From Citricoccus sp. K5 (GTDB taxonomy: Bacteria > Actinomycetota > Actinomycetes > Actinomycetales > Micrococcaceae), in NCBI RefSeq assembly GCF_902506195.1, contig NZ_LR732817.1:2016985-2080984 (forward strand): a DNA stretch of 64,000 nt. The letters run 5' to 3'. The number at the start of each line of letters is the position of its first letter. The stretch's first letter is position 1. The notes under the pieces are model-generated. The model ran no database searches. It saw only the letters and a program-made list of their open reading frames with translations, and had not been told where the DNA came from. Shown here one piece after another: positions 8,312-16,906 of this stretch. Made by a program: the position numbers and the translations under genes.

Positions 8312-9166
8312 ATGATCATCGTAACCGGAGCGACCGGAGCCCTCAACGGGGCCACCGTCGAGCATCTCCTGCAGCGGATTCCTGCAGAGCAGATAGGCGT
8401 CAGCGTCCGCGATCCGTCTCGCGCGGACCACCTCGCGCGCCGCGGCGTCCGCGTGCGACGGGGAAGCTACGATGACCCCGCGGCCCTGCGCCACTCCTTC
8501 GCCGGTGCAGAACAGGTGCTCTTGACCTCCTCCAGCGACATCGCGGCCGACGTCGTCGGGCAGCACCGGAGGGCGGTCGATGCCGCCGTCGCCGCAGGGG
8601 CGGATCGGATTCTCTACACCAGCACCTTCGGCGCTGGTTTCGACACCCCCTACCCACCGCTGGCGATCCACGCAGCCACGGAGGAATATCTCGCCGACTC
8701 CGGCGTCCCGTGGACCGCCCTTCGCAACGGCTTCTACGGGGACCTGGAGCAACTGATCGGCCCGTGGCAGAGCACGGGGACGATCGCCAAGCCTGCCGAT
8801 GGTCCATTCCCCTGGGTAGACCGTCGCGACGCAGCCGAAGCTGCGGCAGCGATCCTCACCGGCGAGGTAGCGTACGACGGACCGGTCGACTTGATCCCGT
8901 CTCCGCCGGTCACCCTCGCGGACTTCGCGACAGCAGCATCCGAAGTCACCGGCCGCCACATCGAGCGCGCCATAGTCGATGACGAGATGTGGGTCACCGA
9001 GGAGGTAGCGGCCGGTATGACTGAACCGGCTGCGCGCTTCTCCCTGTCGATGTTCCAAGCCACACGGAGCGGCCACTTCGCGCACTCCGACTCCACGCTC
9101 ACCCGGCTACTCGGCCGGGCACCACGCAGCGCCGGCGAACTGCTGGCGGAACAGATCGGCATCTGA
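8312..9166 (+). CDS. NmrA-like NAD(P)-binding protein (atypical SDR)
   Basis: A 284-residue atypical short-chain dehydrogenase with an N-terminal MIIVTGATGALNG nucleotide-binding loop (GxxGxxG) and the overall pattern of NmrA/QOR2-type NAD(P)H:quinone oxidoreductases, including ILYTSTFGAG and an ALRNGFYGDL segment. The catalytic Tyr-x3-Lys pair of classical SDRs is not evident, so a sensor or quinone-reductase role is more likely than an alcohol dehydrogenase role. ATG 8312 has GAAGGA eight bases upstream. The divergent TetR gene and the shared operators make it the likely regulated target. Confidence 0.85.
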   Translation: MIIVTGATGALNGATVEHLLQRIPAEQIGVSVRDPSRADHLARRGVRVRRGSYDDPAALRHSFAGAEQVLLTSSSDIAADVVGQHRRAVDAAVAAGADRILYTSTFGAGFDTPYPPLAIHAATEEYLADSGVPWTALRNGFYGDLEQLIGPWQSTGTIAKPADGPFPWVDRRDAAEAAAAILTGEVAYDGPVDLIPSPPVTLADFATAASEVTGRHIERAIVDDEMWVTEEVAAGMTEPAARFSLSMFQATRSGHFAHSDSTLTRLLGRAPRSAGELLAEQIGI

Positions 9167-9206
9167 CTGGACCGCTTCGTCCGCGTCGGCGACCTGAGTG
9201 ACGAGA

Positions 9207-9542
9207 TCAGTCGGCGTCGACTGCGAAGTGGAGCGTGTCGGTCTCTGCCTCGGTGAACCCGTCCTCAGCCGGCAGGGCGCGCTTCAGCGCCAGCCTTTCG
9301 GTCACCACGTTGAGGAAACGTGCGCGCCGGGGTATGTCCTCGAGCGGAATGTCGACCTCCTCAGCGAGGATGCGCAACCAGCCCTCGACGCGGTGCTGTC
9401 CGTCGTGTTCCATCGCGAGGTGCGCCCGCCGAACCCGCTCCGCGTGTTCGGCGGTGATGAACTCCCGCCTCAGCGTGGGTATATTCTCGCGCGCCAGCTC
9501 CCCGGCAGGGGCAGGTTCCAGCACACGACACACCACTAACAC
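9207..9542 (-). CDS. Unrecognised small protein beside twin palindromes
   Basis: I do not recognise this frame. It would give 111 residues, mainly helical and charged (AEHAERVRRAHLAMEHDG, WLRILAEEVDIPLEDIPRRARF), with no signal peptide or membrane segment. The GTG start at 9542 lies inside a palindromic operator, so the true start may be further in. One possibility is the C-terminal remnant of a TetR-type regulator whose DNA-binding half has been lost, because operators of that style flank it and no regulator for them is present; the sequence itself does not show this. Confidence 0.45.
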   Translation of the reverse strand: MLVVCRVLEPAPAGELARENIPTLRREFITAEHAERVRRAHLAMEHDGQHRVEGWLRILAEEVDIPLEDIPRRARFLNVVTERLALKRALPAEDGFTEAETDTLHFAVDAD

Positions 9543-9585
9543 ATCGTGTTACCCTACTGCCGAACCGTACTAACACAGTGTGTTA
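9537..9585. promoter_or_regulatory. Twin palindromic operators TAACAC-N3-GTGTTA
   Basis: Two sites, 9537-9551 (spacer ATC) and 9571-9585 (spacer AGT), share identical six-base arms and are 34 bp apart centre to centre, a little over three helical turns. They lie in the intergenic space between the unknown small gene and the interrupted frame plus CPBP protease gene. The pattern fits a dimeric repressor of the TetR type. No matching intact regulator gene adjoins them. Confidence 0.7.
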
Positions 9586-9608
9586 CGACGGAGCGTGAGG
9601 AGATCGAT

Positions 9609-9890
9609 GTGTTTCAGCCTCGGCAGCGTCGTCGCGCCGTGAGGCGCGTCGAGCCGGGCGACGGCCGGGAGCTGCAGCGGTTCCGCTGGTGGTAACTCCT
9701 CGGCCGCGCGCTCTTCCATCTGGAGCACAGAGGCACTCGGGGTGAACCTCGCAGGGTCCAGCCCCTCCTCGAGCTACCCCTCTGGCTCAACATCACCCTC
9801 GCCGTCGCCGCCGCGATCGCCAGCACCGAACGAGCCCTCCGACTGCGCTGCCACTGGTTCCTCGACGCCGCTGGCCACAATTACCGATAG
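9609..9890 (+). pseudogene. Small coding frame interrupted by an in-frame TAA
   Basis: From GTG 9609, preceded by a good GAGGAG ribosome site at 9597-9602, the frame encodes 28 codons to TAA 9693-9695, then continues open in the same frame for 64 further codons to TAG 9888-9890. Codons on both sides of the stop are strongly G/C-ending, as in real genes here, and the joined product would have a hydrophobic segment (PLWLNITLAVAAAIAS). The next gene starts nine bases later with the ribosome site formed by the end of this frame. A single CAA or CAG to TAA change would explain it. The family is not recognised. Confidence 0.6.
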
Positions 9891-9899
9891 GAGACCACG

Positions 9900-10772
9900 A
9901 TGACGAAGGACCCGCAGATCAACCGACCGTACGGCGCACACCTGCGCATGGCGCGATGGAAATCGGCACTGCTCGTGGTGAGCACCCTGATTCTGTTCTT
10001 TGCCCTGCAGTTCGCCTTCTACGCCGCGTCCTCCCTGATCGACGGACGGGAGGACATGTTCACCCCGGCGATGACCCCGACGACCCAGCTGGCGAACAAC
10101 CTCAGCGTTGCCGCAACAGCGCTGATCGCGCTCCTACTGACCGCACGGACCGCTCGGGTGCCCTGGCGCAGCCTACTCACCCATCCACGAGGCTTCGACA
10201 TGCGCCGCCTCGGCCGCTACGGAGTGCTCTCTCTCGCACTCGTCGCGGCCGGCGCGGGCGTCACGGCACTGCTTGCCCCCGAGGCGACGGGATGGGTGGG
10301 GTTCGGCATCACCGGGACGACAGTCGCACTGCTGGCGGTGTCGGTCCTCACAGCGCCGCTGCAATCCGCGGGTGAGGAGCTGATCTTCCGCGGCTCGGTG
10401 ATGCCTGCGATCGCGTCATGGGTTCGACCGGCTCGGCCAGCCCTCATCGCTGGTATCGCCGGCTCCACCATCCTGTTCGCCCTCGTGCACGTCTCGCTCG
10501 ACCCGTGGCTGTTCGCCTACTACCTCGTCGTCGGCCTCGGAACCGCGGTCATGGCCGTGGTCAGCCGCGGCCTCGAAGCATCGATCGCGTTCCATGTCGC
10601 CAACAACCTCGTCACCTCGACGCTGAACACCGTGCTCGCCGACGGCGAGACGCCCGCCTTCGAACGCGACGCCGGCGCGGGCGGCCCTTCCTACCTCATT
10701 CTCATGGCCGTGAACGTCGCGGTCGTCGCGGTGGTGTGGTGGCGGGAACGCGCGTCCCGAACACGTCGATGA
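9900..10772 (+). CDS. CPBP-family intramembrane metalloprotease
   Basis: A 290-residue polytopic membrane protein with about seven to eight hydrophobic segments. The CPBP (Abi, type II CAAX-protease-like) motifs are visible: EELIFRG at residues 159-165 (E-E-x3-R), FALVHVSL with the second-motif His, and AFHVANN with the third. Members are involved in prenyl-protein processing, bacteriocin self-immunity or anti-sigma cleavage; which applies is not known. It follows the interrupted frame by nine bases and shares the twin-palindrome promoter region. Confidence 0.9.
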   Translation: MTKDPQINRPYGAHLRMARWKSALLVVSTLILFFALQFAFYAASSLIDGREDMFTPAMTPTTQLANNLSVAATALIALLLTARTARVPWRSLLTHPRGFDMRRLGRYGVLSLALVAAGAGVTALLAPEATGWVGFGITGTTVALLAVSVLTAPLQSAGEELIFRGSVMPAIASWVRPARPALIAGIAGSTILFALVHVSLDPWLFAYYLVVGLGTAVMAVVSRGLEASIAFHVANNLVTSTLNTVLADGETPAFERDAGAGGPSYLILMAVNVAVVAVVWWRERASRTRR

Positions 10773-10793
10773 GCGCTGATGGCGGACCAGATC

Positions 10794-11033
10794 TCATCGA
10801 GCGAAAGGTCGCGCACCGCTGAGGAAGTCGCGACGCGGCGGCACACCGATGGACACCGCCAGCTGGTCCTGAGTGATCCCGAAACCCTCGATGAAGTCCT
10901 CCATCAGGATCTCCCCCGGATGGATCGGCTCGAGCTTCCGCATCGTCGCCCGTTGCACACGGCCGTCAATACCCTCGACGTACTGCTCATGCCAGATCCG
11001 CTCAGTGCTCTTGCTACCGAAGGATCTGACCAC
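10794..11033 (-). pseudogene. Collapsed higBA toxin-antitoxin locus (HigB-HigA chimera)
   Basis: The 79-codon frame starts like a HigB toxin (VRSFGSKSTERIWHEQYV) for about 33 residues, then passes without frame change into the start of a HigA antitoxin (MRKLEPIHPGEILMEDFIEG...LAVSIGVPPRR), and ends in an unrelated tail. The toxin has lost its catalytic C-terminal two-thirds and the antitoxin has lost the second half of its XRE helix-turn-helix. An internal deletion joining the two genes at the shared Arg-Lys-Leu coding stretch explains this. A higBA-style palindrome is still present just upstream at 11046-11060. Confidence 0.75.
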
Positions 11034-11045
11034 GAGACCTACCTA

Positions 11046-11060
11046 TGACGGGATCCGTCA
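11046..11060. promoter_or_regulatory. Residual higBA autoregulatory palindrome
   Basis: TGACGG and CCGTCA flank GAT, 13 bp before the start of the collapsed higBA frame. The place and form fit the operator that a HigA antitoxin would bind. With the antitoxin truncated it is probably unregulated or regulated in trans. Confidence 0.5.
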
Positions 11061-11066
11061 ATAACG

Positions 11067-12152
<1,086 letters not shown>

Positions 12153-12154
12153 GG

Positions 12155-12183
12155 TTGTCCATGGTACCGGTGACCGATAGCGT
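12155..12183 (+). promoter_or_regulatory. Promoter of the hypothetical gene at 12191 (leaderless)
   Basis: TTGTCC (12155-12160), exactly 17 bases, then TAGCGT (12178-12183). The predicted transcription start falls on or next to GTG 12191, so the message would begin with its start codon. It lies in the space next to the divergent ychF start. Confidence 0.6.
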
Positions 12184-12190
12184 CGAGAGC

Positions 12191-12754
12191 GTGACTGACC
12201 AACCAGAACAGACCACCAACCCAACCACCGACCCCGCAGGCGTTCCCGGCCTCGGGGTGAACGGAGTAAACGGGGAAGGCGGCAACACCGCTGACCCGAC
12301 GACGGACCCGAACCTGGTCGCCGCCGGAACTCCGCTGCCCGAGGGGCAGCCGCAGCCACCCTCCGAGCGCATCTCCCCCCTGGTCTTCCTGGCCATCGAG
12401 CAGGCGCTTGAGTTCGCCTCCGAGGGATCCGACGCCGTGGCGCCGTTCCTGCTGGGCTACATCGACGAGGAGCAGAAGGGCATGTGGAAGCTGCCCGGTG
12501 CCGACGAGGACCAGATGCGGGCGCAGGTCGCCCAGTTGGAGCCCCGCCCGGAGATGGCCGTCTCCGTGTTCGACGCCCGACTCGAGGTCGAGGGCCAGCC
12601 GCACGACGCCTTCGTGCTCGAAGCCTTCGACAACGCCGAGGGTGTCTCGGCCACCGTCATCCAGCTGTACTCCCCCGCCGATGCCACCGGTGGGGCCGAG
12701 GCCGTCGGCGCCCCGCAGCTGTTCTCCAACGGAGAGAACATCCTGCGCGCCTGA
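12191..12754 (+). CDS. Hypothetical soluble protein
   Basis: I do not recognise the family. The first 50 residues are low-complexity Thr/Pro/Gly/Asn-rich and probably disordered. The remaining 135 or so (ISPLVFLAIEQALEFASEGSDAVAPFLLGYIDEEQ..., FDARLEVEGQPHDAFVLEAFDN, SATVIQLYSP) look like a compact alpha/beta domain with alternating strands. No signal peptide or membrane segment is seen. GTG 12191 is chosen because a good promoter places the transcript start there; in-frame starts at 12155 and 12161 would lie within that promoter. Confidence 0.7.
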   Translation: MTDQPEQTTNPTTDPAGVPGLGVNGVNGEGGNTADPTTDPNLVAAGTPLPEGQPQPPSERISPLVFLAIEQALEFASEGSDAVAPFLLGYIDEEQKGMWKLPGADEDQMRAQVAQLEPRPEMAVSVFDARLEVEGQPHDAFVLEAFDNAEGVSATVIQLYSPADATGGAEAVGAPQLFSNGENILRA

Positions 12755-12777
12755 TCCCGCCTGATCGCCGTCAGGGC

Positions 12778-12837
12778 GTGAGTCGTCAGTTGGCGTGCCG
12801 AACAGACGTCCCATCGGCACACGATCTGACGACTCAC
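12778..12837. terminator. Large bidirectional hairpin between convergent genes
   Basis: GTGAGTCGTCAG (12778-12789) pairs with CTGACGACTCAC (12826-12837), and inside it GTGCCGA pairs with TCGGCAC. It lies between the hypothetical gene and the convergent amidase, so it can serve both strands. No U-tract is present, as is common in high-GC genomes. Confidence 0.75.
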
Positions 12838-12863
12838 GGCCGGGCCCCGGTGACTGAGGATCC

Positions 12864-14384
12864 TCAGATCGCCGGGGCCCGGTCTGCGTATCGAGTGGCC
12901 TCGTCATAGGCCCGGGCCACACGCAGCAGGTCCACATCACGTCCGGGCGCACCCACCAGTTGCAGGCCCACCGGCAACCCCGCCGCGGTGAACCCGCCGG
13001 GCACCGAGATGGCCGGGCATCCGGTCGCCGAGATCAGGGTGGCGGAGCGCATCCAGTCGACATAGGACCCCATCGCCACCCCCGCTACCTCCCGCGGCCA
13101 GGCCCACTCGGCCGGGAACGGGACCAGTTGCGCGGTGGGTGCCAGGAGCACGTCGAACGCGCCGACCCCGGCGGAACCCGCCGCACCGTCCCGTCCAGTA
13201 CCGACGGCGGTTCCGGCGGTTCCGCCGGTTCCGAAGAATCGTGCGATCTCACGGTCCAGCCGGCCCCGCGCGATGGCCACGTCCATCAGGTCCGCCGCGG
13301 TCAGCGCCAGCCCGCGCTCAACGTTCCAGATGACCTCCTCCTTGACCTGACCAGGGAATCCGGCCACCACGTCCCGCAGGGCAAGCGCCATGTCGAAGGC
13401 CCGCGTGGCGTCGAAGACCCGGTCCGCCTCGCGCAGCCGCGGGCAGGCTTCCTCCACCGTCGCGCCGAGGTCGGCGAACACCTCGGCCTCTTCGCGCACG
13501 ACGCCGGCCACCGCGCCTTCCACAGGCACGCCCAGCCCGAAGTCGGTGGTCACCGCCACCCGGACCCCGGCCAGCGGATGGTCCGGCGTGGTGGTATGCC
13601 GAGCCTGTCCCACGGACTCGGCGAGGAGTTCGGCGAAGTCACCGGCCGGCGTCGGGCACGGCACCGGGACCCGGGCATCCGGGCCGGCGAGGACGGACAT
13701 GGCCAGGATGACGTCCTCCACCGAGCGTGCCATGGCCCCCTTCTGCCCGAGCCAGGCGCGGGGGTCCCGCGCGGGGGCGTTGGGCACCACGCCGTGCGAG
13801 GCACGGAAGCCCACCACGTTGTTGAAGGCGGCCGGATTGCGCAGTGAACCGCCCATGTCCGAGCCATCGGCCAGGGGCTGGATGCGCGTGGCCAGAGTGA
13901 CGGCGGCGCCGCCCGAGGAGCCGCCGGCGCTGCGGCTCGGATCGTAGGGATTGCGCGTGGTCCCGAACACCGTGTTGTAGGTGTGGGATCCGGCGGCGAA
14001 CTCGGGGACGTTGTTCTTGCCGGTGGAGATCACTCCGGCGCGCTGGAACCGCTCGATCACCAGGTCGCTCTCCCGTGGCACCAGGTCGCCGAAGACCGGG
14101 GAGCCGGAGGTCGTGCGGATGCCCGCCGTGGCATGGGTGTCCTTGTGCGTCATCGGGATCCCGTGCAGCGGAGGCAGGTCCTCCGGGGCCGTGGCGGCGG
14201 CACGGTCGTCGGCGGCGAGCGCCTGCTCGTAGGCGCGTTCTCGGACCTGGGTCACCACGGCGTTGACGCTCGGATTGACCTCGTCGATCCGGGCAAAGTG
14301 GGCCTGAAGCACCTCCCGGGCTGACACCCGGCGATGACGCAGGGCGGCGGACAGGTCTCGGGCAGACAGGCTCAACGGGTCCAT
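12864..14384 (-). CDS. Amidase (amidase-signature family)
   Basis: A 506-residue amidase-signature enzyme. The Ser-cisSer-Lys triad can be placed: Lys in PMTHKDTH, the cis-Ser in SAGGSSGGAAV and the nucleophile Ser in GSDMGGSLRNPAAF. Such enzymes hydrolyse amides ranging from amino-acid amides to aryl amides; the substrate is not evident. It lacks GatB/GatC neighbours, so it is not GatA of the tRNA amidotransferase. The macrodomain gene begins upstream on the same strand with only 36 bases between them, suggesting one transcript. Confidence 0.9.
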   Translation of the reverse strand: MDPLSLSARDLSAALRHRRVSAREVLQAHFARIDEVNPSVNAVVTQVRERAYEQALAADDRAAATAPEDLPPLHGIPMTHKDTHATAGIRTTSGSPVFGDLVPRESDLVIERFQRAGVISTGKNNVPEFAAGSHTYNTVFGTTRNPYDPSRSAGGSSGGAAVTLATRIQPLADGSDMGGSLRNPAAFNNVVGFRASHGVVPNAPARDPRAWLGQKGAMARSVEDVILAMSVLAGPDARVPVPCPTPAGDFAELLAESVGQARHTTTPDHPLAGVRVAVTTDFGLGVPVEGAVAGVVREEAEVFADLGATVEEACPRLREADRVFDATRAFDMALALRDVVAGFPGQVKEEVIWNVERGLALTAADLMDVAIARGRLDREIARFFGTGGTAGTAVGTGRDGAAGSAGVGAFDVLLAPTAQLVPFPAEWAWPREVAGVAMGSYVDWMRSATLISATGCPAISVPGGFTAAGLPVGLQLVGAPGRDVDLLRVARAYDEATRYADRAPAI

Positions 14385-14420
14385 GCCGGAATCCTAGGCG
14401 GTCCCTCATGGTCCAGGCCT

Positions 14421-14954
14421 TCACGGACCGTCCAGGGCCTCACGGAAGGCCCGTTCGGCCGCGTCGGAGAACGGGACGAAGACGACCGAGGTGACCGGGC
14501 CGGCGTCGGGACCGAACTTCGCGGCCATCTCGCGGCAGGTCTGCACGGCGATGCGGGCCGCGTCGTCCATCGGCCAGCCGTAGACGCCGGCGGAGATCGC
14601 CGGGAAGGCCACGCTGTGGGCCCCGAGCTGGGTGGCCACGCGCAGGGATTCCCGGTAGCAGGACGCCAGTGTTTCGGACTTGTCGACCGTCTTCGCGTAC
14701 ACCGGCCCCACCGTGTGGATGACCCAACGGGCCCTCAGCCGGCCCGCCGTGGTGGCGACGGCCCGGCCGGCTGGCAGGCCGTCCGGCAGTTCGGTCTCGC
14801 GCAAGTGCCTGCATTCGGCGAGGATCTCGGGGCCGCCGCGGCGGTGGATGGCCCCGTCCACGCCCCCGCCGCCGAGCAGCGTGGAGTTGGCGGCATTGAC
14901 GATCGCGTCCACGGACTGCTCCGTGATGTCCCCGGGTTCGATGCGCAGTTCCAT
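14421..14954 (-). CDS. Macrodomain protein (O-acetyl-ADP-ribose deacetylase type)
   Basis: A 177-residue stand-alone macrodomain. DAIVNAANSTLLGGGGVDGAIHRRGG is the ADP-ribose binding and catalytic loop of the MacroD/YmdB class, and AFPAISAGVYGWP is the second phosphate-binding loop. Members remove acetyl groups from O-acetyl-ADP-ribose or ADP-ribose from proteins and nucleic acids. ATG 14954 (MELRIEPGDIT) is the family-like start, not the one seven codons earlier. It is followed by the amidase gene. Confidence 0.92.
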   Translation of the reverse strand: MELRIEPGDITEQSVDAIVNAANSTLLGGGGVDGAIHRRGGPEILAECRHLRETELPDGLPAGRAVATTAGRLRARWVIHTVGPVYAKTVDKSETLASCYRESLRVATQLGAHSVAFPAISAGVYGWPMDDAARIAVQTCREMAAKFGPDAGPVTSVVFVPFSDAAERAFREALDGP

Positions 14955-14962
14955 GCCCCGAT

Positions 14963-14992
14963 GGTGACACGTCACCCATGACGGATGTCATG
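14963..14992. promoter_or_regulatory. Two adjacent palindromes before the ABC exporter operon
   Basis: GGTGAC-AC-GTCACC at 14963-14976 and CATGAC-GGAT-GTCATG at 14977-14992 abut in the space between the macrodomain gene and the divergent ABC-exporter/two-component operon. The shared TGAC/GTCA core suggests two sites for one dimeric regulator. The NarL-type response regulator at the end of this operon is the obvious candidate, by position only. Confidence 0.5.
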
Positions 14993-15049
14993 GATCATCG
15001 GTGACGCCCGGCAGATCCGCTGCGGGGCCGGGTTCCACAGACTGGAGGC

Positions 15050-16063
15050 ATGAACACCACAGCCCACAGCACCGTCCCGGGCACCGTCCCCCCATCCGGC
15101 CGGCGATCCCCCGCTACGGGCGCCGATTCTGCTGGCCCCGACACGGCCGGCACCGCCCTCCACGCCACCGGCGTCCACCGTCAGTTCGGCAGCGGGGCCG
15201 GCGCCGTCCGGGCCGTCAACGGCGTCGACCTGCAGATCCAGAGAGGTGAGATCGTGGCCCTGCTCGGACCCAACGGTGCCGGCAAGACCACGTTCCTCGA
15301 CCTGGTCCTCGGCTTCACCGCCCCGACGTCCGGCTCCCTCACGGTTCTCGGGATGCCTCCGAAGCAGGCCGTGTTCGAGGGCCGGGTCGGCGCCGTGCTC
15401 CAGACCGGTGGCCTGTTGAGCGACCTGACGGTCAAGGAGACCATGTCCATGGTCGCCGCCTGCCAGCCCCGCCACATCCCGGTCGAGACCGCCCTCGAGC
15501 GGGCCGGCGCGGCACAGATCGCCAGCCGGAAGGTCCGCAAGTGCTCCGGCGGCGAACAGCAGCGGCTGCGCTTCGCACTCGCCCTGCTGACCGAACCTGA
15601 CCTGCTGCTCCTGGACGAGCCCACCGCCGGCATGGACGTCCGAGCCCGCAAGGAGTTCTGGGAGACCATGCAGGCCGAGGCCGAGCGTGGCCGCACGGTG
15701 GTCTTCGCCACCCATTTCCTCCAGGAGGCCTCGGACTTCGCCGACCGGATCGTGTTGATGCGCGCCGGCCGCAAGGTGGTGGACGGCCCCGTGGACGAGG
15801 TCCTCGATACCGGTCACCGCACGGTCTCCTGTGTGTGGGACGGCCCCGGCACCCCCGAGGAGGCCGCGGTGAAGCTGGGACTTCCCGACGCCGTCGCGCA
15901 CCAGAACGGCCGGGTGCGGTTCACCGCACAGGACACGGACCGGCTCGCCGGATTCCTGCTCTCCGCGGGACTGGCCCATGACCTCACCATCGCGGCGGCC
16001 TCCCTGGACGAGGTCTTCCTCGATCTCACGGCCGACGACGCCACGGAAGGAACCCTGACATGA
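15050..16063 (+). CDS. ABC-2 type exporter, ATP-binding subunit
   Basis: A 337-residue ATP-binding protein. Walker A is GPNGAGKTT, the signature loop is CSGGEQQRLRFAL, Walker B is LLLLDEPTAGMD and the switch His is in FATHFLQEASDFADR. The first 38 residues are a low-complexity Thr/Pro/Gly extension. It overlaps the permease gene by four bases and lies upstream of a sensor kinase and response regulator, the arrangement of drug or lipid-stress exporters with dedicated DesKR/LiaSR-like control. The exported compound is unknown. Confidence 0.92.
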   Translation: MNTTAHSTVPGTVPPSGRRSPATGADSAGPDTAGTALHATGVHRQFGSGAGAVRAVNGVDLQIQRGEIVALLGPNGAGKTTFLDLVLGFTAPTSGSLTVLGMPPKQAVFEGRVGAVLQTGGLLSDLTVKETMSMVAACQPRHIPVETALERAGAAQIASRKVRKCSGGEQQRLRFALALLTEPDLLLLDEPTAGMDVRARKEFWETMQAEAERGRTVVFATHFLQEASDFADRIVLMRAGRKVVDGPVDEVLDTGHRTVSCVWDGPGTPEEAAVKLGLPDAVAHQNGRVRFTAQDTDRLAGFLLSAGLAHDLTIAAASLDEVFLDLTADDATEGTLT

Positions 16064-16902
16064 GCACCACCGTTTTCCCCCAGACTCAACAGCGCCAGTA
16101 CGGCCAACACGGCCGGAGAAGGTCCCGGCTGCGGATCATCACCGCCTTCGCCGGCTGGGAGTTCCTCCGCAACGCCCGGATGGTGGAGTCCACCTTCTTC
16201 ATCGTGGTCCTGCCCACCGTGCTCTACCTGATGTTCGGTGCCCTGTCCGCCTTCGGGGAGAGCCCGGTCGGCAACGGCACCATCGCCACCTACAACATGA
16301 CCGCCATGACGGTCTACGGCGCCACGATGGCGACGAGTGCGATCGCCGGATCAGCCGCCCTGGAACGCCAGCAGGGGTGGGGCCGCCAACTGGGCCTGAC
16401 CGGGCTGACCAGCACGGGCTACATGCTCGGCAAGGTGCTGGTGGCCCTGGGCATCGCCCTGATGCCGATCGTGGTGGTCTTCACCGCCGGTTCCCTGACC
16501 GGTGCGGCCTTCGACGAGGCGTGGATGTGGCCGGCCTCCGGCGCCCTGGCCCTCCTCGGGGCCATCCCCTTCGCGCTCTATGGGCTCGCAGCGGCCCTGC
16601 TGTTCCGCTCGGAGGCGGCCGTCTCGGCGGCGTCCGGCATCCTCGTGGTCCTCGCGTTCTTCGGCAACCTGTTCATGCCGCTGTCCGGCACCCTGCTGGA
16701 GATCGCCCGCTTCACGCCCGTCTACGGCATTGCCGCGCTGGCGCGGTGGCCGCAGCTGGAGGGCACGGTCGTCAGCATGGAAGACGGCGGCGCCCCGATC
16801 AGCGACCCGTTGTGGGCCATCGTGCTAAACGTAGTGGCATGGACCATCCTGTTCGCCGCGATCTGCCTGGTGGCCTCCCGCCGTTCCACCCGGCGGGGCT
16901 GA
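16060..16902 (+). CDS. ABC-2 type exporter, membrane subunit
   Basis: A 280-residue protein with six predicted hydrophobic segments (from about residues 38, 80, 125, 150, 190 and 250), matching the ABC-2 permease fold. A Gln-rich basic N-terminus is cytoplasmic. It partners the preceding ATPase, with which it overlaps by ATGA, and the sensor kinase gene starts five bases after its stop. The likely assembly is a dimer of ATPase and permease in the cytoplasmic membrane. Confidence 0.9.
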   Translation: MSTTVFPQTQQRQYGQHGRRRSRLRIITAFAGWEFLRNARMVESTFFIVVLPTVLYLMFGALSAFGESPVGNGTIATYNMTAMTVYGATMATSAIAGSAALERQQGWGRQLGLTGLTSTGYMLGKVLVALGIALMPIVVVFTAGSLTGAAFDEAWMWPASGALALLGAIPFALYGLAAALLFRSEAAVSAASGILVVLAFFGNLFMPLSGTLLEIARFTPVYGIAALARWPQLEGTVVSMEDGGAPISDPLWAIVLNVVAWTILFAAICLVASRRSTRRG

Positions 16903-16906
16903 ACTG

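Noticed and set aside
6575-11060. Genomic island boundaries (att sites, integrase, transposase)
   Set aside because: No tRNA, direct-repeat pair, integrase or insertion sequence was found at the edges; the region is reported only as a variable, decaying segment.
12153-12359. N-terminal extension of ychF beyond GTG 12152
   Set aside because: The added residues are Arg/Gly/Ser-rich, lie antisense to the divergent hypothetical gene and would make YchF longer than its highly constant 361-363 residues.
12864-14384. GatA subunit of the Asp/Glu-tRNA amidotransferase
   Set aside because: The amidase signature is shared, but no gatB or gatC adjoins and the GatA-specific context is missing; a general amidase is the safer call.
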